From Variovorax sp. OAS795 (GTDB taxonomy: Bacteria > Pseudomonadota > Gammaproteobacteria > Burkholderiales > Burkholderiaceae_C): a stretch of DNA of 64,000 bases. The DNA is taken from assembly GCF_040546685.1 (NCBI RefSeq), contig NZ_JBEPOH010000001.1, positions 1,364,001 through 1,428,000 of the forward strand, read 5' to 3'. The position numbers were made by a program, and so were the translations under genes. Shown piece after piece: positions 34,560 to 42,724 of the stretch. Each line of letters starts with the position of its first letter. Position 1 is the first letter of the stretch. The notes beneath the pieces were generated by a model. The model searched no databases. It was not told the origin of the DNA and saw nothing but the letters and a program-made list of their open reading frames with translations.

Positions 34560-34877
34560 ATGTCCACCGCCGTCTGCACCAACCCATCGCTCGCCTCTCT
34601 CGCGCCCACCCGCACCGCTGCCGCCGTTCCGCCGGCCGTGCGCCGTGGCGCCTGGCAGATCGCGCCCGGCGAGGCCATGAGCCTGAAGGCGCGGTCGGCC
34701 AGCGTGCTGCGCGTCAGGCAGGGCCGCGTGTGGATCACGCCGGATGCCACCTCGGCCCAGCCCAGCGAAGACCTGGTGCTGGCACCGGGCGAGTCGATGA
34801 CCGTGGCCGCCGGCCAGCGCATCGTCATGGAAGCGTGGGACGGCTACGGTGCCACCTACTCGTGGGATCCGGCCTGA
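34560..34877 (+). CDS. DUF2917 domain protein
   Basis: 105 residues with the DUF2917 core: RRGAWQIAPGEAMSLKARSASVLRVRQGRVWITPD, then EDLVLAPGESMTVAAGQRIVMEAW. A small beta-rich cytosolic protein of unknown function. ATG 34560 follows a strong SD (AAGGAG, 34547-34552). Divergent from the LysR gene and followed by a strong intrinsic terminator. Confidence 0.85.
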   Translation: MSTAVCTNPSLASLAPTRTAAAVPPAVRRGAWQIAPGEAMSLKARSASVLRVRQGRVWITPDATSAQPSEDLVLAPGESMTVAAGQRIVMEAWDGYGATYSWDPA

Positions 34878-34900
34878 GCGCCTGGTTTCCCACAGACGGA

Positions 34901-34929
34901 AAGGCGGCTTCGGCCGCCTTTTTTCTTTT
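34901..34929 (+). terminator. Intrinsic terminator after the DUF2917 gene
   Basis: AAGGCGGC-TTCG-GCCGCCTT forms an 8-bp stem with a stable UUCG tetraloop, followed by TTTTCTTTT. It starts 23 bases after the DUF2917 stop and touches the stop of the convergent BLUF gene; the leading AA pairs may help it act in both directions. Confidence 0.9.
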
Positions 34930-35333
34930 CAGGCGTTGATGTCGAAGCTGGGCCGCAGCGCCAGGAAGTGCTTCAGCGCGGTTTCGCCTTCCAGCGCATG
35001 CACACCGGCCATGAGATCGGGGCCCTCGCTTTCGGCCAGCCCCATGCCGAAGCCGGTGTAGCGGCGTGCCGCCAGCGGGCCGCGGTAGACCACTTTCACG
35101 GCCGTGTGCCTCGGGTCCTGGGCGATGCGGTGCATCAGGGATTCCACGGCGCCCAGCGGTCCCTCCAGGTGCTGGCAGAAGCGCAGGCCGTCGAAAACCA
35201 GCAGGCCGGTGATGCGCTGCTGGGCATTGCGCGCGCGGGCCTGGGTCACGATCGAGCCGACCGTGGCGGGCGGCAGGTCCTGCGTGAGCATGCTGCAGTA
35301 AAAGATCTCGTGAAGGGCGTGTTCTTCGGTCAT
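34929..35333 (-). CDS. Stand-alone BLUF-domain blue-light sensor
   Basis: 134 residues, a single BLUF domain that binds FAD and senses blue light. All photocycle residues align with AppA by a constant offset of nine: Tyr12 (FYCSML), Asn36 (ARARNAQQRITGLLVF), Gln54 (RFCQHLEGP) and Met97. The position of AppA Trp104 is Phe95 (YTGFGMG). There is no output domain, so signalling must go through a partner protein or through the helical C-terminus. Convergent with the DUF2917 gene and divergent from an FNR-like regulator. Confidence 0.92.
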   Translation of the reverse strand: MTEEHALHEIFYCSMLTQDLPPATVGSIVTQARARNAQQRITGLLVFDGLRFCQHLEGPLGAVESLMHRIAQDPRHTAVKVVYRGPLAARRYTGFGMGLAESEGPDLMAGVHALEGETALKHFLALRPSFDINA

Positions 35334-35413
35334 GCGGTCGGGGGGCGGAAAACGTGCAAAGTCTATGAACCTGCCGGCCCCTGCGAAATGTAAAAAGACA
35401 CAGGCGAAAAGCC

Positions 35414-35419
35414 TATAGT
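35414..35419 (+). promoter_or_regulatory. Candidate -10 box of the FNR-like gene
   Basis: TATAGT (five of six to consensus) ends five bases before the GTG start codon. If used, transcription would begin about at the start codon and give a leaderless mRNA. No good -35 hexamer is seen at 17 bp, which fits an activator-dependent or weak promoter. A small inverted repeat AGGC-GAAAA-GCCT overlaps it. Confidence 0.35.
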
Positions 35420-35424
35420 GGCGC

Positions 35425-36195
35425 GTGAGATTCGAGGACTATTCACCCCCCGCTTCGCCGCCCCAGGGGGCCAACCCCTGCGACGACTGTGCATTGCGCA
35501 CGCTCGAGGCCTTCCTGCCGGGGACGCCGGAAGAACGCAAGACCATCGAGTCGTTCCGCGTCGGCTCCCGCCGCGTGCCGGCGGGCAGCGCGATCGTCGA
35601 GGAGCATCGGCCGAGCCCCTTCCTGTTCACGCTCTATGCCGGCTGGGCCTTTCGCTACAAGACGCTGAGCGACGGGCGGCGCCAGATCCTCAATTTCCTG
35701 CTGCCGGGCGATTTCATCGGCCTGCAGGACGAGTTTTCCGAGGGCCAGACCCACGGCGTCGAGGCCGTCACCGACACCACCCTTTGCGCGTTCTCGCGCG
35801 ACCGGCTCTGGGAACTGTTCCATGCGCACCCGAAGCTGGGCTACGACATCACTTGGCTGGCCGCGCGCGAGGAAAAAATGGTGGACGACAACCTCGTCAC
35901 CGCCGGCCGCCGCAACGCGAGCGAGCGCGTGGCCATGCTGCTGATGCACCTGTACCGCCGGGCCCAGCGCGTGGGCATGGAGCGCGACGGCTGGGTCGAG
36001 TTTCCGTTCAACCAGCAGCATTTGGCCGATGCATTGGGGCTCTCGCTGGTGCACACCAACAAGACGCTGCGCAAGCTCCAGGCCCTCGGGCTCTACAAGC
36101 TCGACGCCGGCTGGCTGCGCATCCTCGAACCCCATGCGCTCGAAACGCTCGGCGACTATTTCGAGCGCCCGATGCGACCGACGCCGCTGATCTAG
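35425..36195 (+). CDS. Crp/Fnr-family transcriptional regulator
   Basis: 256 residues: cyclic-nucleotide-binding-like beta-roll (about 40-150), dimer helix, and winged HTH FNQQHLADALGLSLVHTNKTLRKLQALGL. The N-terminus NPCDDCALRTLEAF carries Cys19 and Cys22, and Cys121 lies in TLCAFSRD, the positions of FNR Cys20, Cys23 and Cys122. The equivalent of FNR Cys29 is missing, so a canonical [4Fe-4S] oxygen sensor is doubtful. Start GTG 35425 (MRFEDYS). Divergent from the BLUF gene, which may be its partner in regulation. Confidence 0.9.
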   Translation: MRFEDYSPPASPPQGANPCDDCALRTLEAFLPGTPEERKTIESFRVGSRRVPAGSAIVEEHRPSPFLFTLYAGWAFRYKTLSDGRRQILNFLLPGDFIGLQDEFSEGQTHGVEAVTDTTLCAFSRDRLWELFHAHPKLGYDITWLAAREEKMVDDNLVTAGRRNASERVAMLLMHLYRRAQRVGMERDGWVEFPFNQQHLADALGLSLVHTNKTLRKLQALGLYKLDAGWLRILEPHALETLGDYFERPMRPTPLI

Positions 36196-36223
36196 CGGCG
36201 CAACCGCAGCCGTTGCGGGGCGA

Positions 36224-37093
36224 TCAGCGCGCGGCCACCAGCTGCCTCAGATCGTCCTGGTAGGCCTGCAGCCGGCGCACCGCCTGTTCGCGCTGGCTTG
36301 CGCTGGTGGCGTTGTGCAAGGCAGCCAGGTTGCGGCAGCCTTCCTGCAGCAAGGCCTGCTGGTGCTCACGCCAGGGGCCCGGCGGCGGGTCGGCGATGCG
36401 CATCACATAGGCATGGATGGCGGCACGGGCCTCGGCCGCCGGCGGCGGGGCGGCGTTGAAGCCGCGCAGCAGCTGCAGCGCCTCTTGCTGGCGCTTGCGG
36501 CGCTCGGCATCCGCGAGCCGCGGATCGAACACCGATTGCGCCACCTGCCGCCGTACCATGTCGCGCTGGTCCGCGGTCAGACGGCCGTAGAAGTCTTCCA
36601 GCCGCTCGACGAACTTGTCGTAGCGCTTCTCCTGGACCTCGGCCGCGCTGCGGCTGAGCCATTCCTTGCGGTAGTCGGCGTTGTTCTTCGCGTACTTGCG
36701 TTCCAGCTGCCGCAGCTGCGCCTCGCCCAGGCTCAGCGCCAGTTCGGTGCCGGCGGGCTCCGCGCGCTCGGCCACGGCCAGCAGCCGCTCGCGTATCTCG
36801 TCCGCCATGCGGCAGGCCTGGGCCGCGGTCACTTCCCTTGGCGCCAGCATCTGCGCTTCCTGCAGCAGGCCGAGCACCCGGGGCAGTTCGTTCTGCCGGT
36901 GCCAGGCCAGCAGCTGCGCGAGCTCGTCGCGCACCTTGGGCGTTTGCGAGCCGTCGAAGTCGACGTAGGCGTCGAGCCACCAATAGCTCACCTCGGGAAG
37001 ATTGTTGTAGGCGAGCTTGACCGCGCTGCACGCACCCAGCGCGGCGGCCAGCAGCAGCAAGCCGATAATTCGCGCCGTGTTGGCGCAACGCAT
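36224..37093 (-). CDS. DUF6279 lipoprotein
   Basis: 289 residues from ATG 37093. The lipoprotein signal ends LGACSAVKLAYNNLPEVSYWWLDAYVDF, the family opening. The rest is helical and highly charged (KYAKNNADYRKEWLSRSAAEVQEKRYDKFVERLEDFYG split over several helices). Function unknown. An ATG at 37111 would overlap the glmU start codon on the other strand, so the inner start is preferred. The promoters of this gene and glmU must be interleaved. Confidence 0.82.
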   Translation of the reverse strand: MRCANTARIIGLLLLAAALGACSAVKLAYNNLPEVSYWWLDAYVDFDGSQTPKVRDELAQLLAWHRQNELPRVLGLLQEAQMLAPREVTAAQACRMADEIRERLLAVAERAEPAGTELALSLGEAQLRQLERKYAKNNADYRKEWLSRSAAEVQEKRYDKFVERLEDFYGRLTADQRDMVRRQVAQSVFDPRLADAERRKRQQEALQLLRGFNAAPPPAAEARAAIHAYVMRIADPPPGPWREHQQALLQEGCRNLAALHNATSASQREQAVRRLQAYQDDLRQLVAAR

Positions 37094-37109
37094 TCGGGTA
37101 GAAAGAAGC

Positions 37110-38540
37110 ATGAATCAGATTCCGCAAGACAACCAGGGACCGGTCGACGTCGTCATCATGGCGGCCGGCAAAGGCACGCGCATGAAAAGCAGGCTGCCCA
37201 AAGTGTTGCATCGTTTGGCCGGGCGTGCATTGCTCGCGCACGTGACCGATACCGCCGCGCGCATCGGCGCCCGGCATGTGGTCGTGGTCACCGGCCACGG
37301 CGCCGACGAGGTCGAGGCGGCCATGTCGGCCAGCGCCGTGGGCGCCACCTTGCAGTTCGCGCGGCAGGAGCCTCAGCTGGGCACCGGCCACGCGGTGCAG
37401 CAGGCGGTCCCGCTGCTGCCCGACGACAGCACGGTGCTGGTGCTGTCGGGCGACGTGCCGCTCATCGGCGAGGACACGCTGCGCGCGCTGATCGCGGCCA
37501 GCGCGGGCCAGCGGCTCGCGCTCCTGACCATCGAATTCGGCGATCCCACCGGCTACGGCCGCATCGTGCGGGCCGAAGGCGAGGGGGCCGGCGACGTCAC
37601 GGCCATCGTCGAGCAGAAGGACGCCACCGAGGCACAGCGCCAGATCCGCGAGATCTACAGCGGCGTGATGGCGGTGCCCGCAGGCCTGCTCAAGGGCTGG
37701 CTCGCACGGCTGGACAACCGCAATGCGCAGGGCGAGTACTACCTCACCGACATCGTCAAGCTGGCCGCCGCCGACGGGGTGCCCGTGGTCGCGCATGTCA
37801 TCGCCGATGCGCTGCAGGTGGCCGGCATCAACAGCCCCGCGCAACTGGCGTCGCTGGAGCGCGCGTGGCAGCTGCGCCAGGCCGATGCGCTGATGGCGCA
37901 AGGCGTGCGGCTTGCGGACCCCGCGCGCTTCGACCTGCGCGGCACGCTGGCCTGCGAGGCCGACGTCGAGATCGACGTCAACTGCGTGTTCGAAGGCGCG
38001 GTGTACCTGGGCGAAGGCGTGCGCATCGGCGCGAACTGCGTGATTGCCAATGCGCGCATCGAAGCGGGCGCGGTGATCCACCCTTTCACCCACATCGACG
38101 GCGAGAAGGCCGGCGTGACCGTGGGCGAACGCTCGCTCGTCGGCCCGTTCGCGCGGCTGCGGCCGGGCGCGCAACTGGGCACCGAGGTGCACATCGGCAA
38201 CTTCGTCGAGGTCAAGAACTCGACCCTTGCCGACGGCGCCAAGGCCAACCACCTGGCGTACCTGGGCGACGCCAGCGTGGGCCGGCGTGTCAACTACGGC
38301 GCGGGCAGCATCACCGCCAACTACGACGGCGCCAACAAGCACCGCACCGTCATCGAGGACGACGTGCACGTGGGCAGCAACTGCGTGCTGGTGGCGCCGG
38401 TCACCATCGGCGCCGGGGGCACCATCGGCGGCGGCTCCACGGTCAACAAGTCGACCGAGCCCGGCGCGCTGACGGTGGCGCGCAGCAAGCCCGTGAGCTT
38501 TTCGAACTGGAAGCGTCCACAGAAGAAGCCGAAGGCGTGA
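37110..38540 (+). CDS. glmU: Bifunctional GlmU: GlcN-1-P acetyltransferase / GlcNAc-1-P uridyltransferase
   Basis: 476 residues, full length. The N-terminal pyrophosphorylase has IMAAGKGTRMKSRLPKVLH and LVLSGDVPLI, making UDP-GlcNAc. The C-terminal left-handed beta-helix hexapeptide repeats span about residues 270-450 (VFEGAVYLGEGVRIGANCVI ...), with acetyltransferase residues in RLRPGAQLG, VEVKNSTLADGAKANHLAYLGDA and NYGAGSITANYDG. The product feeds peptidoglycan and LPS. The partner glmS lies 650 bp downstream, beyond the Lrp-family gene. Confidence 0.96.
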   Translation: MNQIPQDNQGPVDVVIMAAGKGTRMKSRLPKVLHRLAGRALLAHVTDTAARIGARHVVVVTGHGADEVEAAMSASAVGATLQFARQEPQLGTGHAVQQAVPLLPDDSTVLVLSGDVPLIGEDTLRALIAASAGQRLALLTIEFGDPTGYGRIVRAEGEGAGDVTAIVEQKDATEAQRQIREIYSGVMAVPAGLLKGWLARLDNRNAQGEYYLTDIVKLAAADGVPVVAHVIADALQVAGINSPAQLASLERAWQLRQADALMAQGVRLADPARFDLRGTLACEADVEIDVNCVFEGAVYLGEGVRIGANCVIANARIEAGAVIHPFTHIDGEKAGVTVGERSLVGPFARLRPGAQLGTEVHIGNFVEVKNSTLADGAKANHLAYLGDASVGRRVNYGAGSITANYDGANKHRTVIEDDVHVGSNCVLVAPVTIGAGGTIGGGSTVNKSTEPGALTVARSKPVSFSNWKRPQKKPKA

Positions 38541-38558
38541 TCGCGCCGCGCCGCGCGG

Positions 38559-39053
38559 TCAGGGCGCGGGAGGCGTGAGCGGCAGCCTGGGTTCGAACTT
38601 CGCGCGCTTGAGGCTGAAGAAGGCCTTGACGTTGCGCACATTGGCATCGGCGGTGAAGAGCCGCTGGGCCAGCGCGCCGTAGTCCGGCATGTCGCGGGCG
38701 GCCACCACCAGCACAAAATCGGGTCCGGGTGACACGCGCCAGCACTGCTGCACGGCATCGTCGGCGATCACGCGCGCCTCGAAGGCGTCGAGCGCTGCCG
38801 CATCCTGCCGGTCGAGCGAAATTTCGACCACCGCCTGCAGTCCGTGCCCCAGCACTGCCGCCAGCCGGTCGGGCGAGAGCAGGGCAACCTGCCGCTCGAT
38901 CAGTCCTTGCTGCCGCAGGCGCTGGACGCGGCGCAGGCAGGTGGGCGGCGAGATGCCGGCGTCGGCGGCAAGGCGCTGGTTGGTTTGCGATGCGTCGCGC
39001 TGCAGCGCATCGAGTAGGCGCAGATCTATTGCATCCAGCGAAATAGGTTCCAT
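38559..39053 (-). CDS. Lrp/AsnC-family transcriptional regulator
   Basis: 164 residues. AsnC-type HTH at 5-60 (LDAIDLRLLDALQRDASQTNQRLAADAGISPPTCLRRV across two helices), then the RAM/ACT-like domain (AVVEISL, QQCWRVSPGPDFVLVVAARDM, VRNVKAFFSLKRAKFEPRLPL). ATG 39053 opens at the HTH. It lies between glmU and glmS and is divergent from glmS across an unusually AT-rich spacer with an inverted repeat, so autoregulation and control of glmS are plausible. Confidence 0.92.
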   Translation of the reverse strand: MEPISLDAIDLRLLDALQRDASQTNQRLAADAGISPPTCLRRVQRLRQQGLIERQVALLSPDRLAAVLGHGLQAVVEISLDRQDAAALDAFEARVIADDAVQQCWRVSPGPDFVLVVAARDMPDYGALAQRLFTADANVRNVKAFFSLKRAKFEPRLPLTPPAP

Positions 39054-39074
39054 ATGAGCCAAGATTATGGAAGA

Positions 39075-39127
39075 AAAATTCAATTTCGTGAGTCGATGAA
39101 ATTTAACTCCGCAGCCGGTTGAATTTT
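39075..39127. promoter_or_regulatory. AT-rich inverted repeat between the Lrp gene and glmS
   Basis: AAAATTCAA (39075-39083) and its exact reverse complement TTGAATTTT (39119-39127) lie 44 bp centre to centre in a spacer far richer in A and T than its surroundings. Lrp-family octamers bind AT-rich, dyad-symmetric sites in phase, so these are candidate half-sites controlling both divergent genes. Confidence 0.5.
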
Positions 39128-39191
39128 GACTGCATATTTTTCACTTCGCTCTCTACCATCAGGTCTTCACCTTCTTCCAAGGCAACTCACC

Positions 39192-41072
39192 ATGTGCGGC
39201 ATCGTCGGAGCAGCGTCCCATCGCAACATCGTTCCCGTCCTCGTGCAGGGCCTCCAGCGGCTCGAATACCGCGGCTACGACTCCTGTGGCGTGGCGGTTC
39301 ATGCGGGCGGCCTCACGCGGGCGCGCACCACCTCGCGCGTGGCGGACCTCGTCACCCAGGTGCGCGAGGACCATGTCGAAGGCCTGACCGGCATCGCCCA
39401 CACGCGCTGGGCCACGCACGGCGCGCCGGCCGTGCACAACGCGCACCCGCATTTCAGCCACGGCCCCGGTGCCGATGCGCAGGGCACCCGGCCCGGCCGC
39501 ATCGGGCTGGTTCACAACGGCATCATCGAGAACCACGAATCCTTGCGCGCGGCGCTCGAAGCCAGGGGCTACGTGTTCGAGAGCCAGACCGACACCGAGG
39601 TCATCGCCCACCTGGTCGACAGCCTCTATGACGGCGATCTGTTCGAAGCCGTGAAAGCCGCGGTGCTGCAGCTGCACGGCGCCTACGCCATCGCGGTGAT
39701 CTGCCGCGACGAGCCGCAGCGCGTGGTCGGTGCGCGCGCAGGCTCGCCGCTGATCCTCGGCGCGGGCAAGGAAGGCGGCGAGAACTTCCTCGCGAGCGAT
39801 GCCATGGCACTGGCCGGCGTGACCGACCAGATCGTCTACCTCGAAGAGGGCGACGTGGTCGATGTGCAGCCCGGCAAGTACTGGATCGTCGACCGCCACC
39901 ACAAGCCCGTGGAGCGCCAGGTGCGCACCGTGCAGGCGCACAGCGGCGCGGCCGAGCTCGGCCCCTACCGCCACTACATGCAGAAGGAAATCTTCGAGCA
40001 GCCGCGCGCCATCGGCGACACGCTCGAAGGCGTGGCCGGCATCGTGCCCGAGCTGTTCGACGGCATCGGGCAGGACGGCGCCACCGGCGCCAGCGCGCAC
40101 CGCGTGTTCAAGGACATCGACAAGATCCTCATCCTGGCCTGCGGCACCAGCTACTACAGCGGCTGCACCGCCAAGTACTGGCTCGAAGGCATCGCGAAGA
40201 TCTCGACGCAGGTCGAGATCGCGAGCGAATACCGCTACCGCGAGTCGGTGCCCGACCCCAGGACGCTGGTGGTCACCATCAGCCAGTCCGGAGAAACCGC
40301 CGACACCCTGGCCGCGCTCAAGCATGCGCGCTCGCTCGGCATGGAGCAGACCCTCACCATCTGCAACGTGGCCACGAGCGCGATGGTGCGCGAATGCAAG
40401 CTCGCCTACATCACGCGCGCCGGCGTGGAAATTGGCGTGGCCTCGACCAAGGCCTTCACCACGCAGCTGGCTGGCCTGTTCCTGCTGACGCTGGCCATTG
40501 CGCAAAGCAAGGGCCGCCTGAGCGAAGCCGACGAGGCGCGCTACCTGAAGGAGATGCGCCACCTGCCCGTGGCGCTGCAATCGGTGCTCGCGCTCGAGCC
40601 GCAGATCATCGGCTGGGCCGAAGACTTCGCACGCAAGGACAACGCGTTGTTCCTCGGCCGCGGGCTGCACTATCCGATCGCACTCGAAGGCGCGCTCAAG
40701 CTCAAGGAAGTGACCTACATCCACGCCGAGGCCTATGCCGCCGGCGAGCTCAAGCACGGCCCGCTCGCGCTGGTCACGAGCGAGATGCCCGTGGTGGCCG
40801 TGGCGCCCAACGACACCCTGCTCGAGAAGCTCAAGAGCAACCTGCAGGAAGTGCGCGCGCGCGGCGGCGTGCTCTACGTGCTGGCCGACGGCGACACCAG
40901 GATCAAGGGCAGCGAAGGCCTGCACGTGATCCGCATGCCGGAGCACTACGGCGCGCTCTCCCCGCTGCTGCACGTGGTGCCGCTGCAATTGCTGGCGTAC
41001 CACACGGCCTGCGCGCGCGGAACCGACGTCGACAAGCCGCGCAACCTGGCCAAGAGCGTGACGGTGGAGTGA
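39192..41072 (+). CDS. glmS: Glutamine-fructose-6-phosphate aminotransferase (isomerizing) GlmS
   Basis: 626 residues. The N-terminal glutaminase starts MCGIVGAAS with Cys2 as nucleophile, plus [20 protein letters not shown] and VHNGIIEN. Two SIS domains follow ([27 protein letters not shown]) and the C-terminus ends [11 protein letters not shown]. It makes glucosamine-6-phosphate, the entry step to UDP-GlcNAc. No glmS ribozyme is visible in the 5' spacer; control is more likely through the adjacent Lrp-family regulator or the GlrK/GlrR-type pathway. Confidence 0.96.
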   Translation: MCGIVGAASHRNIVPVLVQGLQRLEYRGYDSCGVAVHAGGLTRARTTSRVADLVTQVREDHVEGLTGIAHTRWATHGAPAVHNAHPHFSHGPGADAQGTRPGRIGLVHNGIIENHESLRAALEARGYVFESQTDTEVIAHLVDSLYDGDLFEAVKAAVLQLHGAYAIAVICRDEPQRVVGARAGSPLILGAGKEGGENFLASDAMALAGVTDQIVYLEEGDVVDVQPGKYWIVDRHHKPVERQVRTVQAHSGAAELGPYRHYMQKEIFEQPRAIGDTLEGVAGIVPELFDGIGQDGATGASAHRVFKDIDKILILACGTSYYSGCTAKYWLEGIAKISTQVEIASEYRYRESVPDPRTLVVTISQSGETADTLAALKHARSLGMEQTLTICNVATSAMVRECKLAYITRAGVEIGVASTKAFTTQLAGLFLLTLAIAQSKGRLSEADEARYLKEMRHLPVALQSVLALEPQIIGWAEDFARKDNALFLGRGLHYPIALEGALKLKEVTYIHAEAYAAGELKHGPLALVTSEMPVVAVAPNDTLLEKLKSNLQEVRARGGVLYVLADGDTRIKGSEGLHVIRMPEHYGALSPLLHVVPLQLLAYHTACARGTDVDKPRNLAKSVTVE

Positions 41073-41155
41073 GGGCAGGCGCAGCGGCGTAGGACGCTCC
41101 AACGACGCAACGTCGGCGTTCTCCTTCCCGCCCGGCCCCTGCACGCGGCCACATT

Positions 41156-41183
41156 TCCCTTGTCGAACAACAAGGGAGCTCCC
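41156..41183 (+). promoter_or_regulatory. Hairpin and palindrome over the DUF6766 ribosome-binding site
   Basis: TCCCTTGT (41156-41163) pairs perfectly with ACAAGGGA (41170-41177) around a 6-nt loop. GGGAGCTCCC (41174-41183) is a second perfect palindrome that overlaps it. Together they enclose the Shine-Dalgarno AAGGGAG, three bases before ATG 41186. Either structure would mask the site. Confidence 0.5.
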
Positions 41184-41185
41184 GC

Positions 41186-41602
41186 ATGAAGAAATCCGTC
41201 TGGAAGCTTTACGGCTTCGCCTGGGTCACGCTTGGTTTTTTTCTCATTTCGCTCGTGGGCCACTGGGTCTTCGGCTGGTTCGCCTATGTGAATGAGCAGA
41301 CGCAATTCGCCCATCCCGTCGAGTTCAACAACTACCTGGTCGAGATGATGCGCGACACGCTGGAGAACTGGCAGTCCGAGTTCCTGCAGCTGTTGTGGCA
41401 GGTGGGCGGCCTCGCGTTCCTGCTCTTCCTGGGCTCGCCGCAATCGAAGGAAGGCGACGACCGGGTGGAGGCGAAGATCGAGGCGATCCTTGCCGCGGTC
41501 GACCCGAAGAATGCCGACAAGCTGATCGACGAGATCGACCGGGAATACAGCGGGCGCCACACCGACCCGCGATGGGTCCGGGGCGCGAGAGGCAAGGAAT
41601 AG
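41186..41602 (+). CDS. DUF6766 membrane protein
   Basis: 138 residues with an N-terminal membrane helix (10-33), a middle region HPVEFNNYLVEMMRDTLENWQSEFLQLL, a second helix (about 64-82) and a charged tail (GSPQSKEGDDRVEAK). The TLENWQSEFLQ plus SPQSKE pattern is that of DUF6766, often found with stress genes. Function unknown. Its ribosome-binding site lies in a hairpin. Confidence 0.8.
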   Translation: MKKSVWKLYGFAWVTLGFFLISLVGHWVFGWFAYVNEQTQFAHPVEFNNYLVEMMRDTLENWQSEFLQLLWQVGGLAFLLFLGSPQSKEGDDRVEAKIEAILAAVDPKNADKLIDEIDREYSGRHTDPRWVRGARGKE

Positions 41603-41636
41603 GCGACGTGCCCCGTCGGGCCAGCCACCGGCCCGG

Positions 41637-41927
41637 TTAGACGCCTTCGACGATTCGCAGGTCCCGCTCGACACCGTCGCCCAGCGCGGCCAGCGCGGCC
41701 TGGTAGTCGGGGCTGTCGTGCACGGCCTTGGCATGCTCGACGCTGTCGAATTCGATCAGCACGGTGCGTTGCGCCAGACCGTGTTCGTAGACCTCGGCGG
41801 GCATGCCGCGCGCCAGGAAGCGCCCGCCGCCGGCGGCGATGGCGGGACCGGCCAGTTTCGCGTAGGCCGCAAGTTTGTCGGCGTCGTTGACCGCGCGGTA
41901 CGCGCTGACCCAATAGGCTTTTGCCAT
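41637..41927 (-). CDS. DUF1330 protein
   Basis: 96 residues with the DUF1330 ferredoxin-like pattern: KAYWVSAYRAVNDADKLAAYAKLAGPAIAAGGGRFLARG, then RTVLIEFDSVEHAKAVHDSPDYQAAL. These small dimeric alpha/beta-barrel proteins have no defined role. Start ATG 41927. Convergent with the DUF6766 gene across 34 bp, which include a 6-bp CGGGCC/GGCCCG stem. Confidence 0.88.
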   Translation of the reverse strand: MAKAYWVSAYRAVNDADKLAAYAKLAGPAIAAGGGRFLARGMPAEVYEHGLAQRTVLIEFDSVEHAKAVHDSPDYQAALAALGDGVERDLRIVEGV

Positions 41928-41995
41928 GTTGATTTCTCTCTCTATTGCTGAGCGCGCAATATAGCGCGCGGCGGCTTGCAGCGCGTCGCCCGGCC

Positions 41996-42307
41996 TCAGT
42001 CCCACACGGGAAGCTGCTGCAAGGCATCGTTAGGGCGCCCGACGATGTCCACGCCCGTGATGCCGGCGCCGCCCGGCAGGAGCTCCACGTCGCAGAGAAC
42101 CTCCCAGCCATGGTTCTCGGTGCGCCGCGCCAGGCACACCTCCTCGCCGGCGGCAAGGAGCGTGGCGCATTCCGCCACGCTGATTCGCTGCGCGGTGCCG
42201 AGGGAAAAGTCTTTCGAACCGAACTCCCGCTCCGCGACCGGATGAATGGCGACGAGATCCATCGCACCGTCCTTGAAGTGAAGCGCGGTAATCGCATGCT
42301 GGGCCAT
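41996..42307 (-). CDS. Hypothetical protein
   Basis: 103 residues from ATG 42307 (MAQHAITALHFKDGAMDLVAI...), preceded by GGAGGT at a suitable distance. Beta-rich, no signal, no Cys cluster motif: the segments ISVAECATLLAAGEEVCLARR and WEVLCDVELLPGG suggest a small compact domain. Not recognised. It lies 68 bp upstream of the DUF1330 gene on the same strand. Confidence 0.65.
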   Translation of the reverse strand: MAQHAITALHFKDGAMDLVAIHPVAEREFGSKDFSLGTAQRISVAECATLLAAGEEVCLARRTENHGWEVLCDVELLPGGAGITGVDIVGRPNDALQQLPVWD

Positions 42308-42424
42308 CGTCGACCTCCATTCGTGGAGAGCCCCGATGTGGCTGCGATGGCTGCCAGCGTCGGCGGGCTCGGTCACCCCACTGTACGCCTGCTCCCGCCG
42401 GCTCGCAGCCCGCGGATGAACCGC

Positions 42425-42694
42425 TCAGGCGTCGGGCCTGGTGTTGCCGGGGAGCTGCAGCTCGGTGCCGATGCCGTAGAGCGCGAGCATGCCCAGCACG
42501 TGCCCGATGGCGACGCCCGGTTCGCCCGATTCGATGCGGGCCACCGTCTGGACATGCACGCCCAGCCGCGTGGCCGCCGTGGCCTGGCCTTCACCGGCCT
42601 GGGTACGTGCCAGCCTGGCTGCCGCGCCCATGCGCCGGATCGCCTCGAGGGCGCCGCTGTCGATGTCCGCCGAGATGCGTTTGCCTTGGGCCAT
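42425..42694 (-). CDS. XRE-family helix-turn-helix protein
   Basis: 89 residues. The HTH core is RLARTQAGEGQATAATRLGVHVQTVARIESGE, then GHVLGMLALYGIGTELQLPG. It resembles the HipB-like single-domain regulators of plasmid and toxin systems, but no HipA-like or RelE-like partner gene is present. Its start faces the GIY-YIG gene across 30 bp, so the two share a promoter region. Confidence 0.8.
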   Translation of the reverse strand: MAQGKRISADIDSGALEAIRRMGAAARLARTQAGEGQATAATRLGVHVQTVARIESGEPGVAIGHVLGMLALYGIGTELQLPGNTRPDA

Positions 42695-42724
42695 CGGGAT
42701 ATTGTCGCTGCACAATCCCGGGCC

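Noticed and set aside
39054-39191. glmS ribozyme or riboswitch upstream of glmS
   Set aside because: The spacer is only 138 bp, AT-rich and without the ribozyme core; glmS ribozymes are known mainly from Firmicutes.
41617-41635. CGGGCC/GGCCCG stem between the DUF6766 and DUF1330 genes as a terminator
   Set aside because: Only six base pairs and no T-tract on either strand.
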